Shown here piece by piece: positions 36,805-53,037 of a stretch of 64,000 nucleotides of DNA. How positions within the stretch are numbered: position 1 is the first letter of the stretch; every line of letters begins with the position of its first letter. Both the position numbers and the translations under genes were made by a program. Under the pieces are notes generated by a model. That model was not told the origin of the DNA and made no database searches. It saw only the letters and a program-made list of their open reading frames with translations. Origin of the DNA: Candidatus Thiodiazotropha endoloripes (GTDB taxonomy: Bacteria; Pseudomonadota; Gammaproteobacteria; Chromatiales; Chromatiaceae); the NCBI GenBank assembly GCA_001709035.1, contig LVKA01000011.1, positions 434,001-498,000 of the forward strand, given 5' to 3'.

Positions 36805-39800
36805 ATGGCCTATTCTTTCACCGAAAAGAAGCGAATCCGTAAAGACTTCGGTAAACGACCCAGTATTCTGGATGTTCCGTTTTTACTTGCAACACAGATT
36901 GACTCCTATCGGAGCTTTCTTCAGGACGGTGTGGCATCCGATGATCGCCAGGAACTCGGGTTGCATGCCGCATTCAAGTCGGTAATGCCGATAACGAGTT
37001 ATTCCGGCAACGCCGTTCTCGAATATGTGAACTACAAGCTTGGTGAGCCTGTATTCGACGTCAGGGAGTGTCAGCTGCGTGGTACCACCTACGCCGCGCC
37101 TCTGCGTGTATTGGTTCGCCTGGTCATCTATGACAAAGAGGCGCCGGCGGGCTCCAAAGTGGTCAAGGATATCCGTGAGCAGGAAGTCTATATGGGGGAA
37201 CTGCCCCTGATGACCGATACCGGTACCTTCGTGATCAATGGTACCGAGCGGGTTATCGTCTCCCAGCTGCACCGTTCACCTGGTGTGTTCTTCGATCATG
37301 ACCGGGGAAAGACACACTCATCGGGTAAGCTGCTGTTCTCTGCCCGGGTGATTCCCTATCGTGGTTCTTGGCTCGATTTCGAGTTCGATCCGAAAGACAA
37401 CGTCTTCGTACGTATCGACCGTCGTCGCAAGCTGCCGGCCACCATTCTGCTGCGCGCCCTGGGTTACGAAACCGAAGAAATCCTCAGTATGTTCTTCGAG
37501 ACCGACCGCTTCACTCTGACCAAGCGCACCCTGAAGCTGGATCTGGTGCCGGAAAGGCTGCGTGGCGAGACAGTCAGTTTCGATATCAAAACCGGCGACA
37601 AGGTACTTGTCGAAACCGGTCGACGCATCACCGCCCGCCATATTCGTGAGCTGGAAAAGGCAGGTGTCAACAAACTCGACGTACCGCGTGAGTTTGTCTA
37701 TGGCAAGGTGCTGGCGCACAACGTGGTGGACAAAGAGACCGGTGAGCTGGTCGCTGAAGCCAACTCCGAGATCACCGAAGAGATTTTCGAGAAGTTGATC
37801 GAGAACGGTGTGAAGAAGCTGGAGACCCTGTTCACCAACGATCTGGATCACGGCCCCTTCGTATCGGAAACCTTGCGTATCGATCCGACCACCAATGAGC
37901 TTGAAGCCCAGGTCGAGATCTACAGAATGATGCGTCCTGGTGAGCCGCCAACCAAAGAGGCCGCGCAGAATCTGTTCAACAATCTGTTCTTCACGGCGGA
38001 AAGATACGATCTCTCTGCGGTTGGGCGGATGAAATTCAACCGTCGTCTGAGTCGTGATGATGAGACCGGTGAAGGCGTGCTCTCCAAAGAGGACATCGTC
38101 GATGTGCTCAACGAATTGATCAACATCCGTAACGGTAACGGTGTGGTGGACGATATCGATCACCTGGGTAACCGTCGTATCCGCTGTGTCGGTGAGATGG
38201 CGGAGAACCAGTTCCGGGTCGGTCTGGTGCGTGTCGAACGTGCCGTTAAAGAGCGTCTGACTCAGGCGGAATCCGAAGGCCTGATGCCACAGGAGATGAT
38301 CAACGCGAAACCGGTATCGGCTGCCATCAAGGAGTTTTTCGGCTCCAGTCAGCTGTCCCAGTTCATGGATCAGAACAACCCGCTTTCAGAGGTTACCCAC
38401 AAACGCCGGGTTTCAGCTCTCGGCCCGGGTGGTCTGGCCCGTGAGCGTGCCGGCTTTGAAGTGCGTGACGTCCATCCGACCCACTACGGTCGTGTCTGCC
38501 CGATCGAGACCCCTGAAGGGCCGAACATCGGTTTGATCAACTCTCTGGCGGTCTATTCGAGAACCAACCGTTTCGGCTTTCTCGAAACCCCATACCGTAA
38601 AGTGAACGATGGCAAGGTAACCGATCAGATCGATTATCTCTCTGCCATTGAAGAGGGGCGCTATGTCATTGCCCAGGCGAATGCCTCACTGGATGAGAAA
38701 GGATACCTGGCGGATGAGCTGGTCTCATCACGTTTCCAGAATGAGTTCACCCTCTCCTCGCCGGACAAGGTGCAGTATATAGACGTGTCACCGAAACAGA
38801 TCGTCTCGGTTGCGGCCTCCCTGATCCCCTTCCTCGAGCACGATGATGCGAACCGCGCGTTGATGGGCTCCAACATGCAGCGTCAGGCAGTGCCGGTACT
38901 GCGTGCTGAAAAACCATTGGTGGGTACCGGCATCGAGCGTGTCGTGGCGGTTGACTCCGGTGTCACCGTAGTGGCCAAGCGTGGCGGCGTGATCGAATCG
39001 GTCGACGCGGCGCGTATCGTGGTGCGGGTCAACGATGATGAGACTGAAGCGGGCGAACCCGGTGTGGATATCTACAATCTGACCAAATACACCCGCTCCA
39101 ACCAGAATACCTGCATCAACCAGCGTCCGCTGGTGAATGTGGATGATGTGATTGCCCGTGGCGATGTACTGGCCGACGGTCCCTCCACCGATCTGGGTGA
39201 GCTGGCCCTGGGACAGAACCTGCGGGTCGCGTTCATGCCCTGGAACGGTTACAACTTCGAGGATTCCATCCTCATCTCCGAACGTGTCGTGCAGGAGGAT
39301 CGTTTCACCTCGATCCACATCGAAGAGATGACCTGTATGGCTCGGGATACCAAGCTGGGTCCTGAAGAGATCACCGGCGATATCCCGAATGTGGGTGAAG
39401 CCGCTCTCTCCAAACTGGACGAGTCGGGCATCATCTATATCGGTGCCGAGGTGCGCGAAGGCGACATCCTGGTGGGTAAGGTCACTCCCAAGGGTGAGTC
39501 ACAGCTGACCCCGGAAGAGAAACTGCTCAGAGCGATCTTCGGTGAGAAGGCGTCTGATGTGAAAGACACTTCCCTGCGGGTCTCCTCGGGTATGGTCGGT
39601 ACCGTGATCGACGTACAGGTCTTTACCCGTGATGGCGTCGAGAAAGATGCCCGCGCCCTGCAGATCGAGCAGGTGGAGCTGGACCGGGTACGCAAGGATC
39701 TGGACGATCAGCTGCGTATCATGGAAGACGACACCTTCCAGCGTGTGGAAAAGATGCTGATCGGCAAGGTGGTCGATGGCGGTCCCAGTCAGATCAAGGC

Positions 39801-40881
39801 GGGCACCAAAGTCACCAAATCCTATCTTGCGGAGCTGGAGCGGGATAAGTGGCTGGAGATCCGTCTGCGCAATGAAGAGTCTGCAGCACAGCTGGAGGCA
39901 ATTGCCGAGCAGATCAGAGCCCAGCGTGAAACCTTCCGCGACAAGTTCGAAGAGAAGAAACGTAAACTGACCGCCGGAGACGATCTGGCGCCTGGCGTGC
40001 TGAAGATGGTCAAGGTCTATGTGGCAGTGAAACGTCGCATCCAGCCTGGCGATAAGATGGCGGGTCGTCATGGTAACAAGGGTGTTATCTCCACCATCGT
40101 GCCGGTTGAGGATATGCCTTTCGATGAGCATGGCGAACCGGTGGATATCGTACTCAACCCGCTCGGTGTACCTTCACGTATGAACGTCGGGCAGGTACTG
40201 GAGACCCATCTGGGTTTTGCCGCCAAGGGCGTTGGACGCCGTATCGGTGCGATGCTTGAGGCGCAGAGCAAAATGACGGAACTGCGCAAGTTCCTCGACA
40301 AGGTCTATAACACCAGCGGTAAAAAAGAGGATATCGACTCCTTTACCGACGAAGAGGTGGTCTCCATGTGCATGAACCTGAAGAAGGGTGTGCCGATGGC
40401 GACACCGGTATTCGATGGTGCCCATGAGAGCGAAGTCAAAGCGATGTTGAAACTGGCGGGTCTGCCGGAGAGCGGTCAGTGCAAACTGTTTGACGGGCGC
40501 ACCGGTGACTCCTTCGAACGTGAGGTCACCGTGGGCTATATGTACATGCTGAAACTCAACCATCTGGTTGATGACAAGATGCACGCCCGTTCAACCGGTC
40601 CCTACAGCCTGGTTACTCAGCAGCCGCTGGGTGGTAAGGCGCAGTTCGGTGGTCAGCGCTTCGGTGAGATGGAGGTCTGGGCATTGGAGGCCTATGGTGC
40701 CGCCTATACCTTGCAGGAGATGCTCACGGTCAAGTCGGATGATGTCAATGGCCGTACCCGCATGTACAAGAACATCGTTGATGGTAACCATCAGATGGAA
40801 GCAGGCATGCCCGAGTCGTTCAACGTACTGGTCAAAGAGATCCGATCTCTGGCGATCAACATTGAACTGGAACAGGACTGA
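36805..40881 (+). CDS. rpoB: DNA-directed RNA polymerase subunit beta
   Basis: 1358 residues, about the E. coli size. Starts [18 protein letters not shown]. The rifampicin-binding region reads [18 protein letters not shown] with [12 protein letters not shown], which has the wild-type residues linked to sensitivity. [10 protein letters not shown] near residue 1090 is the conserved catalytic-side block. The C-terminus is typical ([20 protein letters not shown]). 42 bp before rpoC. Confidence 0.99.
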   Translation: MAYSFTEKKRIRKDFGKRPSILDVPFLLATQIDSYRSFLQDGVASDDRQELGLHAAFKSVMPITSYSGNAVLEYVNYKLGEPVFDVRECQLRGTTYAAPLRVLVRLVIYDKEAPAGSKVVKDIREQEVYMGELPLMTDTGTFVINGTERVIVSQLHRSPGVFFDHDRGKTHSSGKLLFSARVIPYRGSWLDFEFDPKDNVFVRIDRRRKLPATILLRALGYETEEILSMFFETDRFTLTKRTLKLDLVPERLRGETVSFDIKTGDKVLVETGRRITARHIRELEKAGVNKLDVPREFVYGKVLAHNVVDKETGELVAEANSEITEEIFEKLIENGVKKLETLFTNDLDHGPFVSETLRIDPTTNELEAQVEIYRMMRPGEPPTKEAAQNLFNNLFFTAERYDLSAVGRMKFNRRLSRDDETGEGVLSKEDIVDVLNELINIRNGNGVVDDIDHLGNRRIRCVGEMAENQFRVGLVRVERAVKERLTQAESEGLMPQEMINAKPVSAAIKEFFGSSQLSQFMDQNNPLSEVTHKRRVSALGPGGLARERAGFEVRDVHPTHYGRVCPIETPEGPNIGLINSLAVYSRTNRFGFLETPYRKVNDGKVTDQIDYLSAIEEGRYVIAQANASLDEKGYLADELVSSRFQNEFTLSSPDKVQYIDVSPKQIVSVAASLIPFLEHDDANRALMGSNMQRQAVPVLRAEKPLVGTGIERVVAVDSGVTVVAKRGGVIESVDAARIVVRVNDDETEAGEPGVDIYNLTKYTRSNQNTCINQRPLVNVDDVIARGDVLADGPSTDLGELALGQNLRVAFMPWNGYNFEDSILISERVVQEDRFTSIHIEEMTCMARDTKLGPEEITGDIPNVGEAALSKLDESGIIYIGAEVREGDILVGKVTPKGESQLTPEEKLLRAIFGEKASDVKDTSLRVSSGMVGTVIDVQVFTRDGVEKDARALQIEQVELDRVRKDLDDQLRIMEDDTFQRVEKMLIGKVVDGGPSQIKAGTKVTKSYLAELERDKWLEIRLRNEESAAQLEAIAEQIRAQRETFRDKFEEKKRKLTAGDDLAPGVLKMVKVYVAVKRRIQPGDKMAGRHGNKGVISTIVPVEDMPFDEHGEPVDIVLNPLGVPSRMNVGQVLETHLGFAAKGVGRRIGAMLEAQSKMTELRKFLDKVYNTSGKKEDIDSFTDEEVVSMCMNLKKGVPMATPVFDGAHESEVKAMLKLAGLPESGQCKLFDGRTGDSFEREVTVGYMYMLKLNHLVDDKMHARSTGPYSLVTQQPLGGKAQFGGQRFGEMEVWALEAYGAAYTLQEMLTVKSDDVNGRTRMYKNIVDGNHQMEAGMPESFNVLVKEIRSLAINIELEQD

Positions 40882-40923
40882 AGTACTGGCTCAGGTCAGT
40901 AACTGAATGCAGGAGAGACGATC

Positions 40924-43900
40924 TTGAAAGATCTACTGAATATTCTTAAGCAGCAGGGTCAGACTGAAGACTTCGATGCGATCCGCATCGGTTTGGCGTC
41001 ACCGGACATGATCCGTTCCTGGTCCTACGGCGAAGTGAAGAAACCGGAGACCATCAACTACCGTACCTTCAAACCGGAACGGGATGGCCTGTTCTGCGCC
41101 AAGATCTTTGGTCCGGTGAGTGACTACGAGTGTCTGTGCGGTAAATACAAGCGCCTCAAGCACCGCGGTGTGGTGTGTGAGAAGTGTGGCGTTGAGGTTA
41201 CCCTGGCGAAAGTGCGTCGTGAGCGTATGGGCCACATCGAACTGGCCAGCCCGGTTGCCCACATCTGGTTCCTCAAGTCCCTGCCATCGCGGATCGGTCT
41301 GTTGATGGACATGACTCTGCGGGATATCGAGCGTGTGCTCTATTTCGAATCCTTCGTGGTGGTCGATCCGGGCATGACACCGCTGGAGCGCGGTCAGCTG
41401 CTGACCGACGAACAGTATCTGGATGCCATCGAAGAGAATGGTGACGAGTTCGATGCGCGGATGGGTGCCGAAGCGGTCTATGAACTGCTGAAGACCATCG
41501 ATATTCCGGAAGAGATCAAGCGACTGCGCGAAGAGATCGACGCTACCAACTCAGAGACCAAGATCAAGAAATTCACCAAGCGGCTGAAGCTGCTGGAGTC
41601 CCTGCAGGAGTCGGGTAACCGTCCTGAGTGGATGGTGATGACCGTTCTGCCGGTACTGCCCCCGGAGCTGCGTCCCCTGGTACCTCTGGATGGTGGCCGT
41701 TTCGCCACTTCCGACCTGAACGATCTCTATCGTCGGGTGATCAACCGTAACAATCGTCTGAAGCGTCTGCTCGACCTGAATGCGCCGGATATCATCGTGC
41801 GCAACGAAAAGCGTATGCTGCAGGAGTCTGTGGATGCGCTGCTCGACAACGGTCGTCGTGGTCGCGCCATCACCGGCACCAACCGACGTCCGCTGAAATC
41901 CCTGGCCGATATGATCAAGGGTAAGCAGGGTCGTTTCCGGCAGAATCTGTTGGGTAAGCGTGTCGACTACTCCGGTCGTTCGGTCATCGTGGTGGGTCCG
42001 ACCCTCAAACTGCATCAGTGTGGTCTGCCGAAACGTATGGCACTGGAGCTGTTCAAGCCGTTCATCTTCAGCAAACTGCAGCTGCGTGGTCTGGCGACCA
42101 CCATCAAAGCCGCGAAGAAGCTGGTCGAACGTGGATCAGGTGAGGTCTGGGATATCCTCGAAGAGGTTATCCGCGAACATCCGGTGATGCTGAATCGTGC
42201 GCCAACCCTGCACAGACTCGGTATCCAGGCATTTGAGCCGGTACTGATCGAAGGTAAGGCGATTCAGCTCCATCCGCTGGTCTGTACCGCATTCAACGCC
42301 GACTTCGACGGTGATCAGATGGCCGTTCACGTGCCTCTGTCGCTGGAAGCCCAGCTGGAAGCGCGCAGCCTGATGATGGCCACTAACAACATTCTCTCGC
42401 CGGCGAATGGTGATCCGATCATCGTACCTTCACAGGACGTGGTACTGGGTCTCTATTTCATGACCCGTGAGCGTATCAATGCCAAGGGAGAGGGCATGGT
42501 GTTTGCCGACGTGGCTGAAGCGAAGCGTGCCTATGAGGCGGGTTTTGCCGATCTGCAGGCTCGGGTCAAGGTGCGGATGAAAGAGACCGTGCTGGACGAC
42601 GATGGCAACCTCTCCGAGGAGACCCGGGTCATCGACACCACGATTGGCCGTACCCTGGTCTACAGCATTGTGCCTGCCGGACTGCCCTTCAACCTGGTCG
42701 ATCAGGCGATGGGTAAGAAGCAGATCTCGAATCTGATCAATGCCTGTTATCGCCAGCTCGGTCTGAAAGATACGGTTATCTTTGCCGACCAGCTGATGTA
42801 CATGGGTTTTCGCTACGCCACCAAGGCGGCTGTCTCCTTCTGCTCCAACGACATGGTGGTGCCGGAAGAGAAGAGCGAAATCCTTGCTTCCGCCGAGTCG
42901 GAAGTCAAAGAGATCGAGAGTCAGTACACCTCCGGTCTGGTAACCAACGGTGAGCGCTACAACAAGGTGGTTGATATCTGGTCCCACACCAATGACCAGG
43001 TGGCCAAGGCGATGATGGGCAAACTGGGTAAGGAGATGGTGGTCGACCGGGAAGGTAATGAGGTCGAACAGGACTCTTTCAACTCGGTCTACATGATGGC
43101 CGATTCCGGTGCTCGTGGTTCCGCGGCCCAGATCAGACAGCTGGCCGGTATGCGTGGCCTGATGGCGAAACCCGACGGCTCCATCATCGAGACCCCAATC
43201 ACAGCGAACTTCCGTGAAGGTCTGGACGTTCTGCAGTACTTCATCTCGACCCATGGTGCACGTAAAGGTCTGGCGGATACCGCACTGAAGACCGCCAACT
43301 CAGGTTATCTGACCCGTCGATTGGTTGACGTGGCCCAGGATATGGTGGTGCTTGAAGAGGACTGCGGTACCGAAGAGGGGCTGCTGATGCAGCCGATCAT
43401 CGAGGGTGGCGACGTGGTCGAGCCCCTGAGAGAGCGGATACTGGGACGTGTCACCGCCGAGGCAGTGTACGCGCCAGGCGGTGATGAAGTGGTCTGCGAG
43501 GCTGGTGTGCTGCTGGATGAAAAGTGGATGGACAAGCTGGAGACCGCAGGTGTCGACCAGGTGGTGGTTCGCTCGGCGATCACCTGTAATGCCAAAGTTG
43601 GTGTCTGCGGCAAATGTTACGGCCGTGACCTGGCCCGTGGTCACCAGGTGAACATGGGCGAGTCTGTCGGCGTTATCGCCGCTCAGTCGATCGGTGAGCC
43701 CGGCACTCAGCTGACCATGCGTACCTTCCATATCGGTGGTGCTGCATCCCGTTCGGCTGCGGTCAATAACATTCAGGTGAAGGCGGCCGGTATGGTACGT
43801 CTGCACAACATCAAAACCGTGAAGCACTCGAGTGGTCATCTGGTGGCCACCTCCCGTTCCGGTGAGCTGACCATCGTCGATGAGGTCGGTCGTGAACGCG

Positions 43901-45138
43901 AGCGCTACAAGGTGCCTTACGGTGCCACCCTGCAGGTGGAAGACGGTACCGCAGTCGATGGCGGCCAGATTGTGGCCAACTGGGATCCCCACACCCATCC
44001 GGTTGTTACCGAGGTGGAGGGCGTGCTGCGCTTTGTCGACTTTGTTGACGGTGTTACCGTACAGAAGAAAACCGACGAGGTTACCGGTCTGAGTTCCCTG
44101 GAGGTCATCGATCCCAAACAGCGTCCGGCGGCGGGTAAGGATATTCGTCCAATGGTGAAACTGGTGGACGATAAGGAGAAAGACCTGAATATCGCAGGTA
44201 CCGACATCCCCGCCCACTACTATCTGCCGGCGAATGCGGTGGTTAACGTACAGGATGGGGCGAATGTCGGCGTGGGTGATATTCTCGCCCGTATCCCGCA
44301 GGAGTCATCCAAGACCCGTGATATCACCGGTGGTCTGCCCCGGGTTGCCGATCTGTTTGAGGCGCGTAAGCCGAAAGATCCGGCGATTCTGGCGGAGGCG
44401 ACCGGTACCGTCAGCTTCGGTAAGGACACCAAAGGTAAGCAGCGTCTGATCATCACCGATCCGGATGGTGAGCAGCACGAGGAGCTGATTCCCAAATGGC
44501 GCCACGTCAACGTGTTTGAGGGTGAGCAGGTGGTGAAAGGGGAGGTCATCTCCGATGGTGAGCTCAACCCCCATGACATTCTGCGCCTGAAAGGTGTTAC
44601 CGATCTGGCGGAGTACCTGGTGAAAGAGATTCAGGACGTCTACCGTCTGCAGGGTGTAAAGATCAACGACAAGCACATCGAGGTGATCATACGCCAGATG
44701 CTGCGTAAGGTTGAAGTCTCCGCTTCCGGCGACAGCCGCTTCCTCAAGGGCGAGCAGGTGGAGCGCTCGATGCTATTGGAAGAGGCCGAGGCGCTACGTG
44801 CCGAAAGCAAGCACCCGGCACTCTACGATCCGCTGCTGCTGGGTATCACCAAGGCCTCGCTGGCGACCGAGTCGTTCATCTCGGCGGCCTCCTTCCAGGA
44901 GACCACCAGGGTTCTGACTGAAGCGGCTGTGAGAGGCCTGGGCGATCGACTCAACGGTCTGAAAGAGAACGTGATTGTCGGGCGTCTGATACCGTCCGGT
45001 ACCGGTCTTTCGTACCACAATGAGCGCCGCCGCAGACGCCACGAGGAGACCGCTGAAGCCGATGCCAAGAACGAGCTGGTAGTGGAAGAGGTCGAACAGG
45101 CGTTCAAAGAGGCGCTCAACACCCCGGAGTCTGAATAG
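40924..45138 (+). CDS. rpoC: DNA-directed RNA polymerase subunit beta', TTG start
   Basis: 1404 residues. The start is TTG at 40924 with AGGAGA upstream, giving [12 protein letters not shown], the family N-terminus. First zinc site: [19 protein letters not shown]. The catalytic magnesium loop is [12 protein letters not shown] with D460, D462, D464. The second zinc site includes [13 protein letters not shown]. All elements are intact. Confidence 0.99.
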   Translation: MKDLLNILKQQGQTEDFDAIRIGLASPDMIRSWSYGEVKKPETINYRTFKPERDGLFCAKIFGPVSDYECLCGKYKRLKHRGVVCEKCGVEVTLAKVRRERMGHIELASPVAHIWFLKSLPSRIGLLMDMTLRDIERVLYFESFVVVDPGMTPLERGQLLTDEQYLDAIEENGDEFDARMGAEAVYELLKTIDIPEEIKRLREEIDATNSETKIKKFTKRLKLLESLQESGNRPEWMVMTVLPVLPPELRPLVPLDGGRFATSDLNDLYRRVINRNNRLKRLLDLNAPDIIVRNEKRMLQESVDALLDNGRRGRAITGTNRRPLKSLADMIKGKQGRFRQNLLGKRVDYSGRSVIVVGPTLKLHQCGLPKRMALELFKPFIFSKLQLRGLATTIKAAKKLVERGSGEVWDILEEVIREHPVMLNRAPTLHRLGIQAFEPVLIEGKAIQLHPLVCTAFNADFDGDQMAVHVPLSLEAQLEARSLMMATNNILSPANGDPIIVPSQDVVLGLYFMTRERINAKGEGMVFADVAEAKRAYEAGFADLQARVKVRMKETVLDDDGNLSEETRVIDTTIGRTLVYSIVPAGLPFNLVDQAMGKKQISNLINACYRQLGLKDTVIFADQLMYMGFRYATKAAVSFCSNDMVVPEEKSEILASAESEVKEIESQYTSGLVTNGERYNKVVDIWSHTNDQVAKAMMGKLGKEMVVDREGNEVEQDSFNSVYMMADSGARGSAAQIRQLAGMRGLMAKPDGSIIETPITANFREGLDVLQYFISTHGARKGLADTALKTANSGYLTRRLVDVAQDMVVLEEDCGTEEGLLMQPIIEGGDVVEPLRERILGRVTAEAVYAPGGDEVVCEAGVLLDEKWMDKLETAGVDQVVVRSAITCNAKVGVCGKCYGRDLARGHQVNMGESVGVIAAQSIGEPGTQLTMRTFHIGGAASRSAAVNNIQVKAAGMVRLHNIKTVKHSSGHLVATSRSGELTIVDEVGRERERYKVPYGATLQVEDGTAVDGGQIVANWDPHTHPVVTEVEGVLRFVDFVDGVTVQKKTDEVTGLSSLEVIDPKQRPAAGKDIRPMVKLVDDKEKDLNIAGTDIPAHYYLPANAVVNVQDGANVGVGDILARIPQESSKTRDITGGLPRVADLFEARKPKDPAILAEATGTVSFGKDTKGKQRLIITDPDGEQHEELIPKWRHVNVFEGEQVVKGEVISDGELNPHDILRLKGVTDLAEYLVKEIQDVYRLQGVKINDKHIEVIIRQMLRKVEVSASGDSRFLKGEQVERSMLLEEAEALRAESKHPALYDPLLLGITKASLATESFISAASFQETTRVLTEAAVRGLGDRLNGLKENVIVGRLIPSGTGLSYHNERRRRRHEETAEADAKNELVVEEVEQAFKEALNTPESE

Positions 45139-45166
45139 GTGTTGTGTAGGTGATATTACATACTCC

Positions 45167-45195
45167 TTGACATGGGGGGTGAGTGGGCATAGAAT
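45167..45195 (+). promoter_or_regulatory. Strong sigma-70 promoter for the str operon
   Basis: Consensus TTGACA (45167-45172), exactly 17 bp, then TAGAAT (45190-45195). It lies 28 bp after the rpoC stop. The predicted start of transcription, near 45202, is just before the hairpin at 45209-45234, so the new transcript would begin with this hairpin. The discriminator is GC-rich (GCGCGC), which fits stringent control. Confidence 0.8.
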
Positions 45196-45208
45196 GCGCG
45201 CTCCTTAG

Positions 45209-45234
45209 GACAGGCCGGCCCTTGCCGGCCTGTC
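45209..45234 (+). terminator. rpoC terminator / 5' hairpin of the str transcript
   Basis: Perfect 11-bp stem GACAGGCCGGC / GCCGGCCTGTC with loop CCTT, then GTTTCT. It can end the rpoBC transcript, yet it lies downstream of the str promoter and so also forms the 5' end of that message. Confidence 0.75.
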
Positions 45235-45332
45235 GTTTCTGATACTCAAAGCCCCTTTTAAGGTGTTGTTGAGTAAAGTTATTCAAACCTGAGAATGTAT
45301 GAAGCCCGGGTGCTGCTTATATAAGGTGGCAA

Positions 45333-45357
45333 GGGGAAATGTTCTCCGGTTTTTTTT
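45333..45357 (+). terminator. Possible attenuator before rpsL
   Basis: A short stem GGGGAA / TTCTCC with loop ATG is followed by GG and eight T residues, about 40 bp before rpsL. The stem is weak (one G-T pair), so partial termination is possible but unproven. Confidence 0.35.
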
Positions 45358-45397
45358 ATGCAAAATAGCAAAGATGACGTCCCTGGAGACGGAATAG

Positions 45398-45772
45398 ATG
45401 GCGACAATCAACCAGCTGGTGCGTAAGCCCAGAAAGAGAAAAGTCCAGAAGAGTAACGTACCGGCGCTGGAGGCCTGCCCACAACGCCGCGGTGTGTGTA
45501 CACGTGTCTATACCACGACGCCTAAGAAGCCGAACTCGGCGCTGCGTAAGGTGGCTCGTGTCAGACTGACCAACGGCTACGAAGTCTCAAGCTACATTGG
45601 TGGTGAGGGGCATAACCTGCAGGAGCACTCTGTGGTGTTGATTCGTGGTGGTCGTGTCAAGGACTTGCCAGGTGTTCGCTATCACGTAGTGCGCGGTAGT
45701 CTCGATACCTCCGGTGTTGAGAAGCGGCGTCAGGGTCGCTCCAAGTACGGCGCGAAGCGGCCAAAAGGCTAA
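45398..45772 (+). CDS. rpsL: 30S ribosomal protein S12
   Basis: 124 residues. Decoding-site protein. Contains [15 protein letters not shown] and the loop [13 protein letters not shown]; the lysines tied to streptomycin sensitivity are unchanged. First gene of rpsL-rpsG-fusA-tufA. Confidence 0.98.
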   Translation: MATINQLVRKPRKRKVQKSNVPALEACPQRRGVCTRVYTTTPKKPNSALRKVARVRLTNGYEVSSYIGGEGHNLQEHSVVLIRGGRVKDLPGVRYHVVRGSLDTSGVEKRRQGRSKYGAKRPKG

Positions 45773-45805
45773 GGTCTGCGGATCTAACATATTCAACAGG
45801 TTTGA

Positions 45806-46285
<480 letters not shown>

Positions 46286-46335
46286 GCGGTCGTTTAACCC
46301 TTAACTTTTTAGCTCTTTAAAAACAGGTTTGTAAC

Positions 46336-48432
<2,097 letters not shown>

Positions 48433-48451
48433 CGGGTATAGGGGTAGCACT

Positions 48452-49642
<1,191 letters not shown>

Positions 49643-49648
49643 GAGATA

Positions 49649-49960
49649 ATGGCTAACCAGAGAATACGAATTCGTCTCAAAGCATTTGATCATCGACTGA
49701 TTGATCAATCTGCCCGTGAGATTGTGGAAACCGCTAAGCGGACCGGTGCACACATCCGTGGCCCGATTCCACTGCCGACTAAAAATGAGCGTTACACCAT
49801 TCTGATTTCACCGCACGTCAACAAAGACGCCCGTGATCAGTATGAAATCCGCACCCACAAGCGTCTGCTCGATATCGTTGAGCCGACCGACAAGACTGTG
49901 GATGCGCTGATGAAGCTCGATTTGGCTGCCGGCGTAGACGTGCAGATCAAACTGAACTGA
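49649..49960 (+). CDS. rpsJ: 30S ribosomal protein S10
   Basis: 103 residues. Also NusE, the partner of NusB in antitermination. [15 protein letters not shown] starts the protein, and [25 protein letters not shown] is conserved. Six bp after tufA, so the long leader used for L4 control in E. coli is absent. Confidence 0.98.
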   Translation: MANQRIRIRLKAFDHRLIDQSAREIVETAKRTGAHIRGPIPLPTKNERYTILISPHVNKDARDQYEIRTHKRLLDIVEPTDKTVDALMKLDLAAGVDVQIKLN

Positions 49961-49971
49961 GGTTAAGAACG

Positions 49972-50622
49972 ATGGCGATTGGAGTAGTCGGCCGCAAGGC
50001 AGGAATGACCCGAGTATTTACCGAACAGGGTGATTCCGTGCCTGTAACGGTAATTGAGGTTGAACCCAACCGTGTGACTCAGCTGAAGAACGACGATACC
50101 GATGGGTATCTGGCGATTCAGGTTACTACCGGTGCTCGCAAGGCGTCACGGGTCAGTAAACCGGCTGCCGGACACTATGCGAAAGCGGGTGTTGAGGCTG
50201 GTCGCAAGATGGTGGAGTTTCGCGCTGAAACCGCTGATGTCGAAGGCATCGAAGTGGGTAGCGAGATCAAAGCTGACCTGTTCGAAGCCGGACAGATCGT
50301 GGATGTTCGCGGTCAGTCGCAGGGTAAGGGTTTTCAGGGTGGCGTAAAGCGTCATAACTTTCGCACCCAGGATGCGACACATGGTAACTCCTTGTCTCAT
50401 CGTGCCCCGGGTTCGATCGGACAGTGTCAGACACCAGGTCGTGTATTCAAAGGTAAGAAAATGGCCGGTCACATGGGTGCCGCTCAGCGCTGCCAGCAGA
50501 ACCTTGAGGTTGTGCGCGTCGATGCAGAGCGCAACCTGATCCTGGTGAAAGGTTCAGTGCCTGGTTCCAGAGGTGGTGACGTGATTGTCACACCTGCTGT
50601 GAAGATGAAGAATAAAGGGTGA
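49972..50622 (+). CDS. rplC: 50S ribosomal protein L3
   Basis: 216 residues. Assembly protein near the peptidyl transferase centre. [17 protein letters not shown] at the N-terminus; the loop [33 protein letters not shown] near 140-172 is typical, with the Gln methylated by PrmB in E. coli. 11 bp after rpsJ. Confidence 0.98.
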   Translation: MAIGVVGRKAGMTRVFTEQGDSVPVTVIEVEPNRVTQLKNDDTDGYLAIQVTTGARKASRVSKPAAGHYAKAGVEAGRKMVEFRAETADVEGIEVGSEIKADLFEAGQIVDVRGQSQGKGFQGGVKRHNFRTQDATHGNSLSHRAPGSIGQCQTPGRVFKGKKMAGHMGAAQRCQQNLEVVRVDAERNLILVKGSVPGSRGGDVIVTPAVKMKNKG

Positions 50623-50627
50623 CAGTA

Positions 50628-51239
50628 ATGGATCTCAACGTAAAAACAGCCGCCGGCGCTCAGACAATACAAGTGTCTGATGACGTGTTTGGCGCAGAGT
50701 ACAAGCAGTCGCTGATTCATCAGGTGGTAACTGCCTATATGTCTGCTGCACGTTCCGGTACCAAAGCGCAAAAGAATCGCGCTGCAGTTCAGGGCGGTGG
50801 TGCCAAGCCTTTCCGTCAGAAGGGTACTGGTCGCGCACGTGCCGGTACCAGCCGCAGCCCGATCTGGCGTAGTGGTGGTGTTAATTTTGCAGCTACCCCG
50901 CGCAGCTACGAGCAGAAGATCAACCGCAAGATGTACCGTGGTGCGATCCGCTCCATACTGTCGGAACTCAACCGGCAGGAGAGACTGGTGGTGGTCGATG
51001 AGATCAGCATCTCTCAACCAAAGACCAAAGAGTTGGTTGGTAAACTGAAGGACATGGAGCTGAAAGATGTCCTGGTGGTATCAGAAAACCCTGATGAAAA
51101 CCTCTATCTGGCCTCGCGCAATCTGTATGGCGTGGATGTGCGAGATGTAGAGGAGATCGATCCGGTGAGCCTGGTTGCTTACGAGCATGTTCTGGTCACC
51201 GAAAGTGCGGTCAAAAAACTTGAGGAGCGTCTGGCATGA
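50628..51239 (+). CDS. rplD: 50S ribosomal protein L4
   Basis: 203 residues from the ATG at 50628, 5 bp after the rplC stop. A GTG nine bases earlier would overlap rplC and is less likely. Conserved [24 protein letters not shown] lies near residues 65-88. Its stop overlaps the rplW start (ATGA). Confidence 0.97.
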   Translation: MDLNVKTAAGAQTIQVSDDVFGAEYKQSLIHQVVTAYMSAARSGTKAQKNRAAVQGGGAKPFRQKGTGRARAGTSRSPIWRSGGVNFAATPRSYEQKINRKMYRGAIRSILSELNRQERLVVVDEISISQPKTKELVGKLKDMELKDVLVVSENPDENLYLASRNLYGVDVRDVEEIDPVSLVAYEHVLVTESAVKKLEERLA

Positions 51240-51532
51240 ACAGCGAACGTCTGATGAAGGTTCTTCTGAGCCCTCTGGTTTCGGAAAAGAGCAGTATCGT
51301 TGCAGACCAAAACGATCAATACACCTTTCGGGTCACCAAGGATGCGACCAAGCGTGAGATTGCGAAAGCGGTCGAGAAGCTGTTCGAGGTTGAGGTCGAG
51401 CGTGTCCAGGTGGTGAATGTCAAAGGCAAGCAAAAGCGTTTTGGCGCTGTCAATGGCAAACGTTCCGACTGGAAAAAAGCATATGTACGTCTCAAGGCTG
51501 GAAGCGAAATCGATTTCGCTGCCGGTGCATGA
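51236..51532 (+). CDS. rplW: 50S ribosomal protein L23
   Basis: 98 residues. Exit-tunnel protein that docks trigger factor and [14 protein letters not shown] and the central [23 protein letters not shown] are typical. The start overlaps rplD by 4 bp. Confidence 0.98.
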   Translation: MNSERLMKVLLSPLVSEKSSIVADQNDQYTFRVTKDATKREIAKAVEKLFEVEVERVQVVNVKGKQKRFGAVNGKRSDWKKAYVRLKAGSEIDFAAGA

Positions 51533-51555
51533 GCAAGTAATACAGGATTGGGATA

Positions 51556-52383
51556 ATGGCAGTCGTTAAAACTAAACCGACCTCTGCAGGCCGCCGATTT
51601 GTGGTCAAGGTTGTCGATGCGGAGCTGCACAAAGGTGCGCCTTATGGCCCGCTGCTGGCAAAGAAGAGCAAAAGTGGTGGTCGTAACAACAACGGTCGTA
51701 TAACCACTCGTCATCGTGGCGGTGGTCACAAGCAGCGCTATCGTATTATCGACTTCAAGCGCAATAAGGAGAATATCCCGGCGGTTGTTGAACGTCTGGA
51801 ATACGATCCAAACCGTACTGCAAGACTTGCCTTGATCCGCTATGCGGATGGTGAGCGCAGTTACATTATCGCACCGAACAATCTGCATGTTGGCGACAGT
51901 GTTGAGTCTGGTAGCGCTGCAGCGATCAAGACGGGCAACTGTCTGCCATTGCGCAACATGCCACTGGGTTCAGTTGTTCACTGTATCGAAATGAAGCCGG
52001 GCAAAGGTGCTCAGATGGCCCGCTCAGCAGGTGCTGCTGTACAGCTGGTAGCCCGCGAAGGTGAATATGCCACCCTGCGTCTACGCTCTGGCGAGATGCG
52101 TAAAGTACCTGCAGACTGTCGCGCGGTAATTGGTGAAGTCTCCAATTCCGAGCACAACCTGCGCTCACTGGGTAAAGCTGGCGCCAAACGCTGGAAGGGT
52201 GTACGCCCGACCGTCCGTGGTGTCGCCATGAACCCGGTTGATCATCCTCACGGTGGTGGTGAAGGACGTACCTCTGGTGGACGTCATCCTGTATCGCCAT
52301 GGGGTACGCCAACCAAGGGCTATAAGACCCGCACCAACAAGCGCACGAACAAGATGATTGTTCGTCGCAGAAACCGTAAATAG
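51556..52383 (+). CDS. rplB: 50S ribosomal protein L2
   Basis: 275 residues. Needed for peptidyl transferase activity. [20 protein letters not shown] near 51-70 and [27 protein letters not shown] near 222-248 (with the essential His) are intact. Confidence 0.98.
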   Translation: MAVVKTKPTSAGRRFVVKVVDAELHKGAPYGPLLAKKSKSGGRNNNGRITTRHRGGGHKQRYRIIDFKRNKENIPAVVERLEYDPNRTARLALIRYADGERSYIIAPNNLHVGDSVESGSAAAIKTGNCLPLRNMPLGSVVHCIEMKPGKGAQMARSAGAAVQLVAREGEYATLRLRSGEMRKVPADCRAVIGEVSNSEHNLRSLGKAGAKRWKGVRPTVRGVAMNPVDHPHGGGEGRTSGGRHPVSPWGTPTKGYKTRTNKRTNKMIVRRRNRK

Positions 52384-52402
52384 ATAATTAGGGGTTAGAG
52401 TC

Positions 52403-52675
52403 GTGCCACGTTCAGTCAGAAAAGGCCCATTCATTGACCACCATCTGGTAAAGAAGGTGGACGAAGCGGTAGCCCAGAACAACAAGCGTCCTATCAAAAC
52501 CTGGTCACGCCGATCTGTCGTGTTTCCAGAGATGGTGGGTTTAACCATCGCTGTGCACAACGGTAAGGTTCATGTACCTGTTCTGGTCTCGGAAAACATG
52601 GTCGGACACAAACTGGGTGAGTTTGCGTTGACCCGCACCTATCGCGGCCACGCTGCAGATAGAAAGTCGAAGTAG
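52403..52675 (+). CDS. rpsS: 30S ribosomal protein S19, GTG start
   Basis: 90 residues. Binds 16S rRNA in the head with S13. [18 protein letters not shown] at the N-terminus and [15 protein letters not shown] near 71-85. GTG start at 52403 with a modest SD (GGGGTTAGAG). Confidence 0.97.
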   Translation: MPRSVRKGPFIDHHLVKKVDEAVAQNNKRPIKTWSRRSVVFPEMVGLTIAVHNGKVHVPVLVSENMVGHKLGEFALTRTYRGHAADRKSK

Positions 52676-52686
52676 AGGTATTAACG

Positions 52687-53019
52687 ATGCAGACAACAGC
52701 AAAGTTACGCCACGCTCGTCTAGCAGCTCAGAAAGGCCGCTTGGTTGCTGATCAGATTCGCGGACTGCCGGTTGAGCAGGCGCTGGACATTCTGTCATTC
52801 AGCAAGAAGAAAGGCGCGGTATTGGTGAAGAAGGTTCTTGAGTCAGCCATCGCCAATGCCGAGCATAATGACGGTGCGGATATCGACGAGCTGAAGGTTG
52901 CCGCCGTCAGTGTTGACGAAGGGCCAACCATGAAGCGTATTCGTGCTCGCGCCAAAGGTCGGGCATCCAGAATTCTCAAGCGGACCAGTCACATCAATGT
53001 GACTGTCGCCGAAAAGTAA
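52687..53019 (+). CDS. rplV: 50S ribosomal protein L22
   Basis: 110 residues. Lines the exit tunnel with a beta hairpin. Family pattern: [20 protein letters not shown], then [10 protein letters not shown], and the loop [19 protein letters not shown]. Confidence 0.98.
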   Translation: MQTTAKLRHARLAAQKGRLVADQIRGLPVEQALDILSFSKKKGAVLVKKVLESAIANAEHNDGADIDELKVAAVSVDEGPTMKRIRARAKGRASRILKRTSHINVTVAEK

Positions 53020-53037
53020 TAGGCAAGAGAGGCCGAT

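Noticed and set aside
43300-44217. Long minus-strand open frame opposite rpoC (305 codons), and a similar one at 42430-43254
   Set aside because: Antisense shadows of a certain gene with strong codon bias; no domain or start signal.
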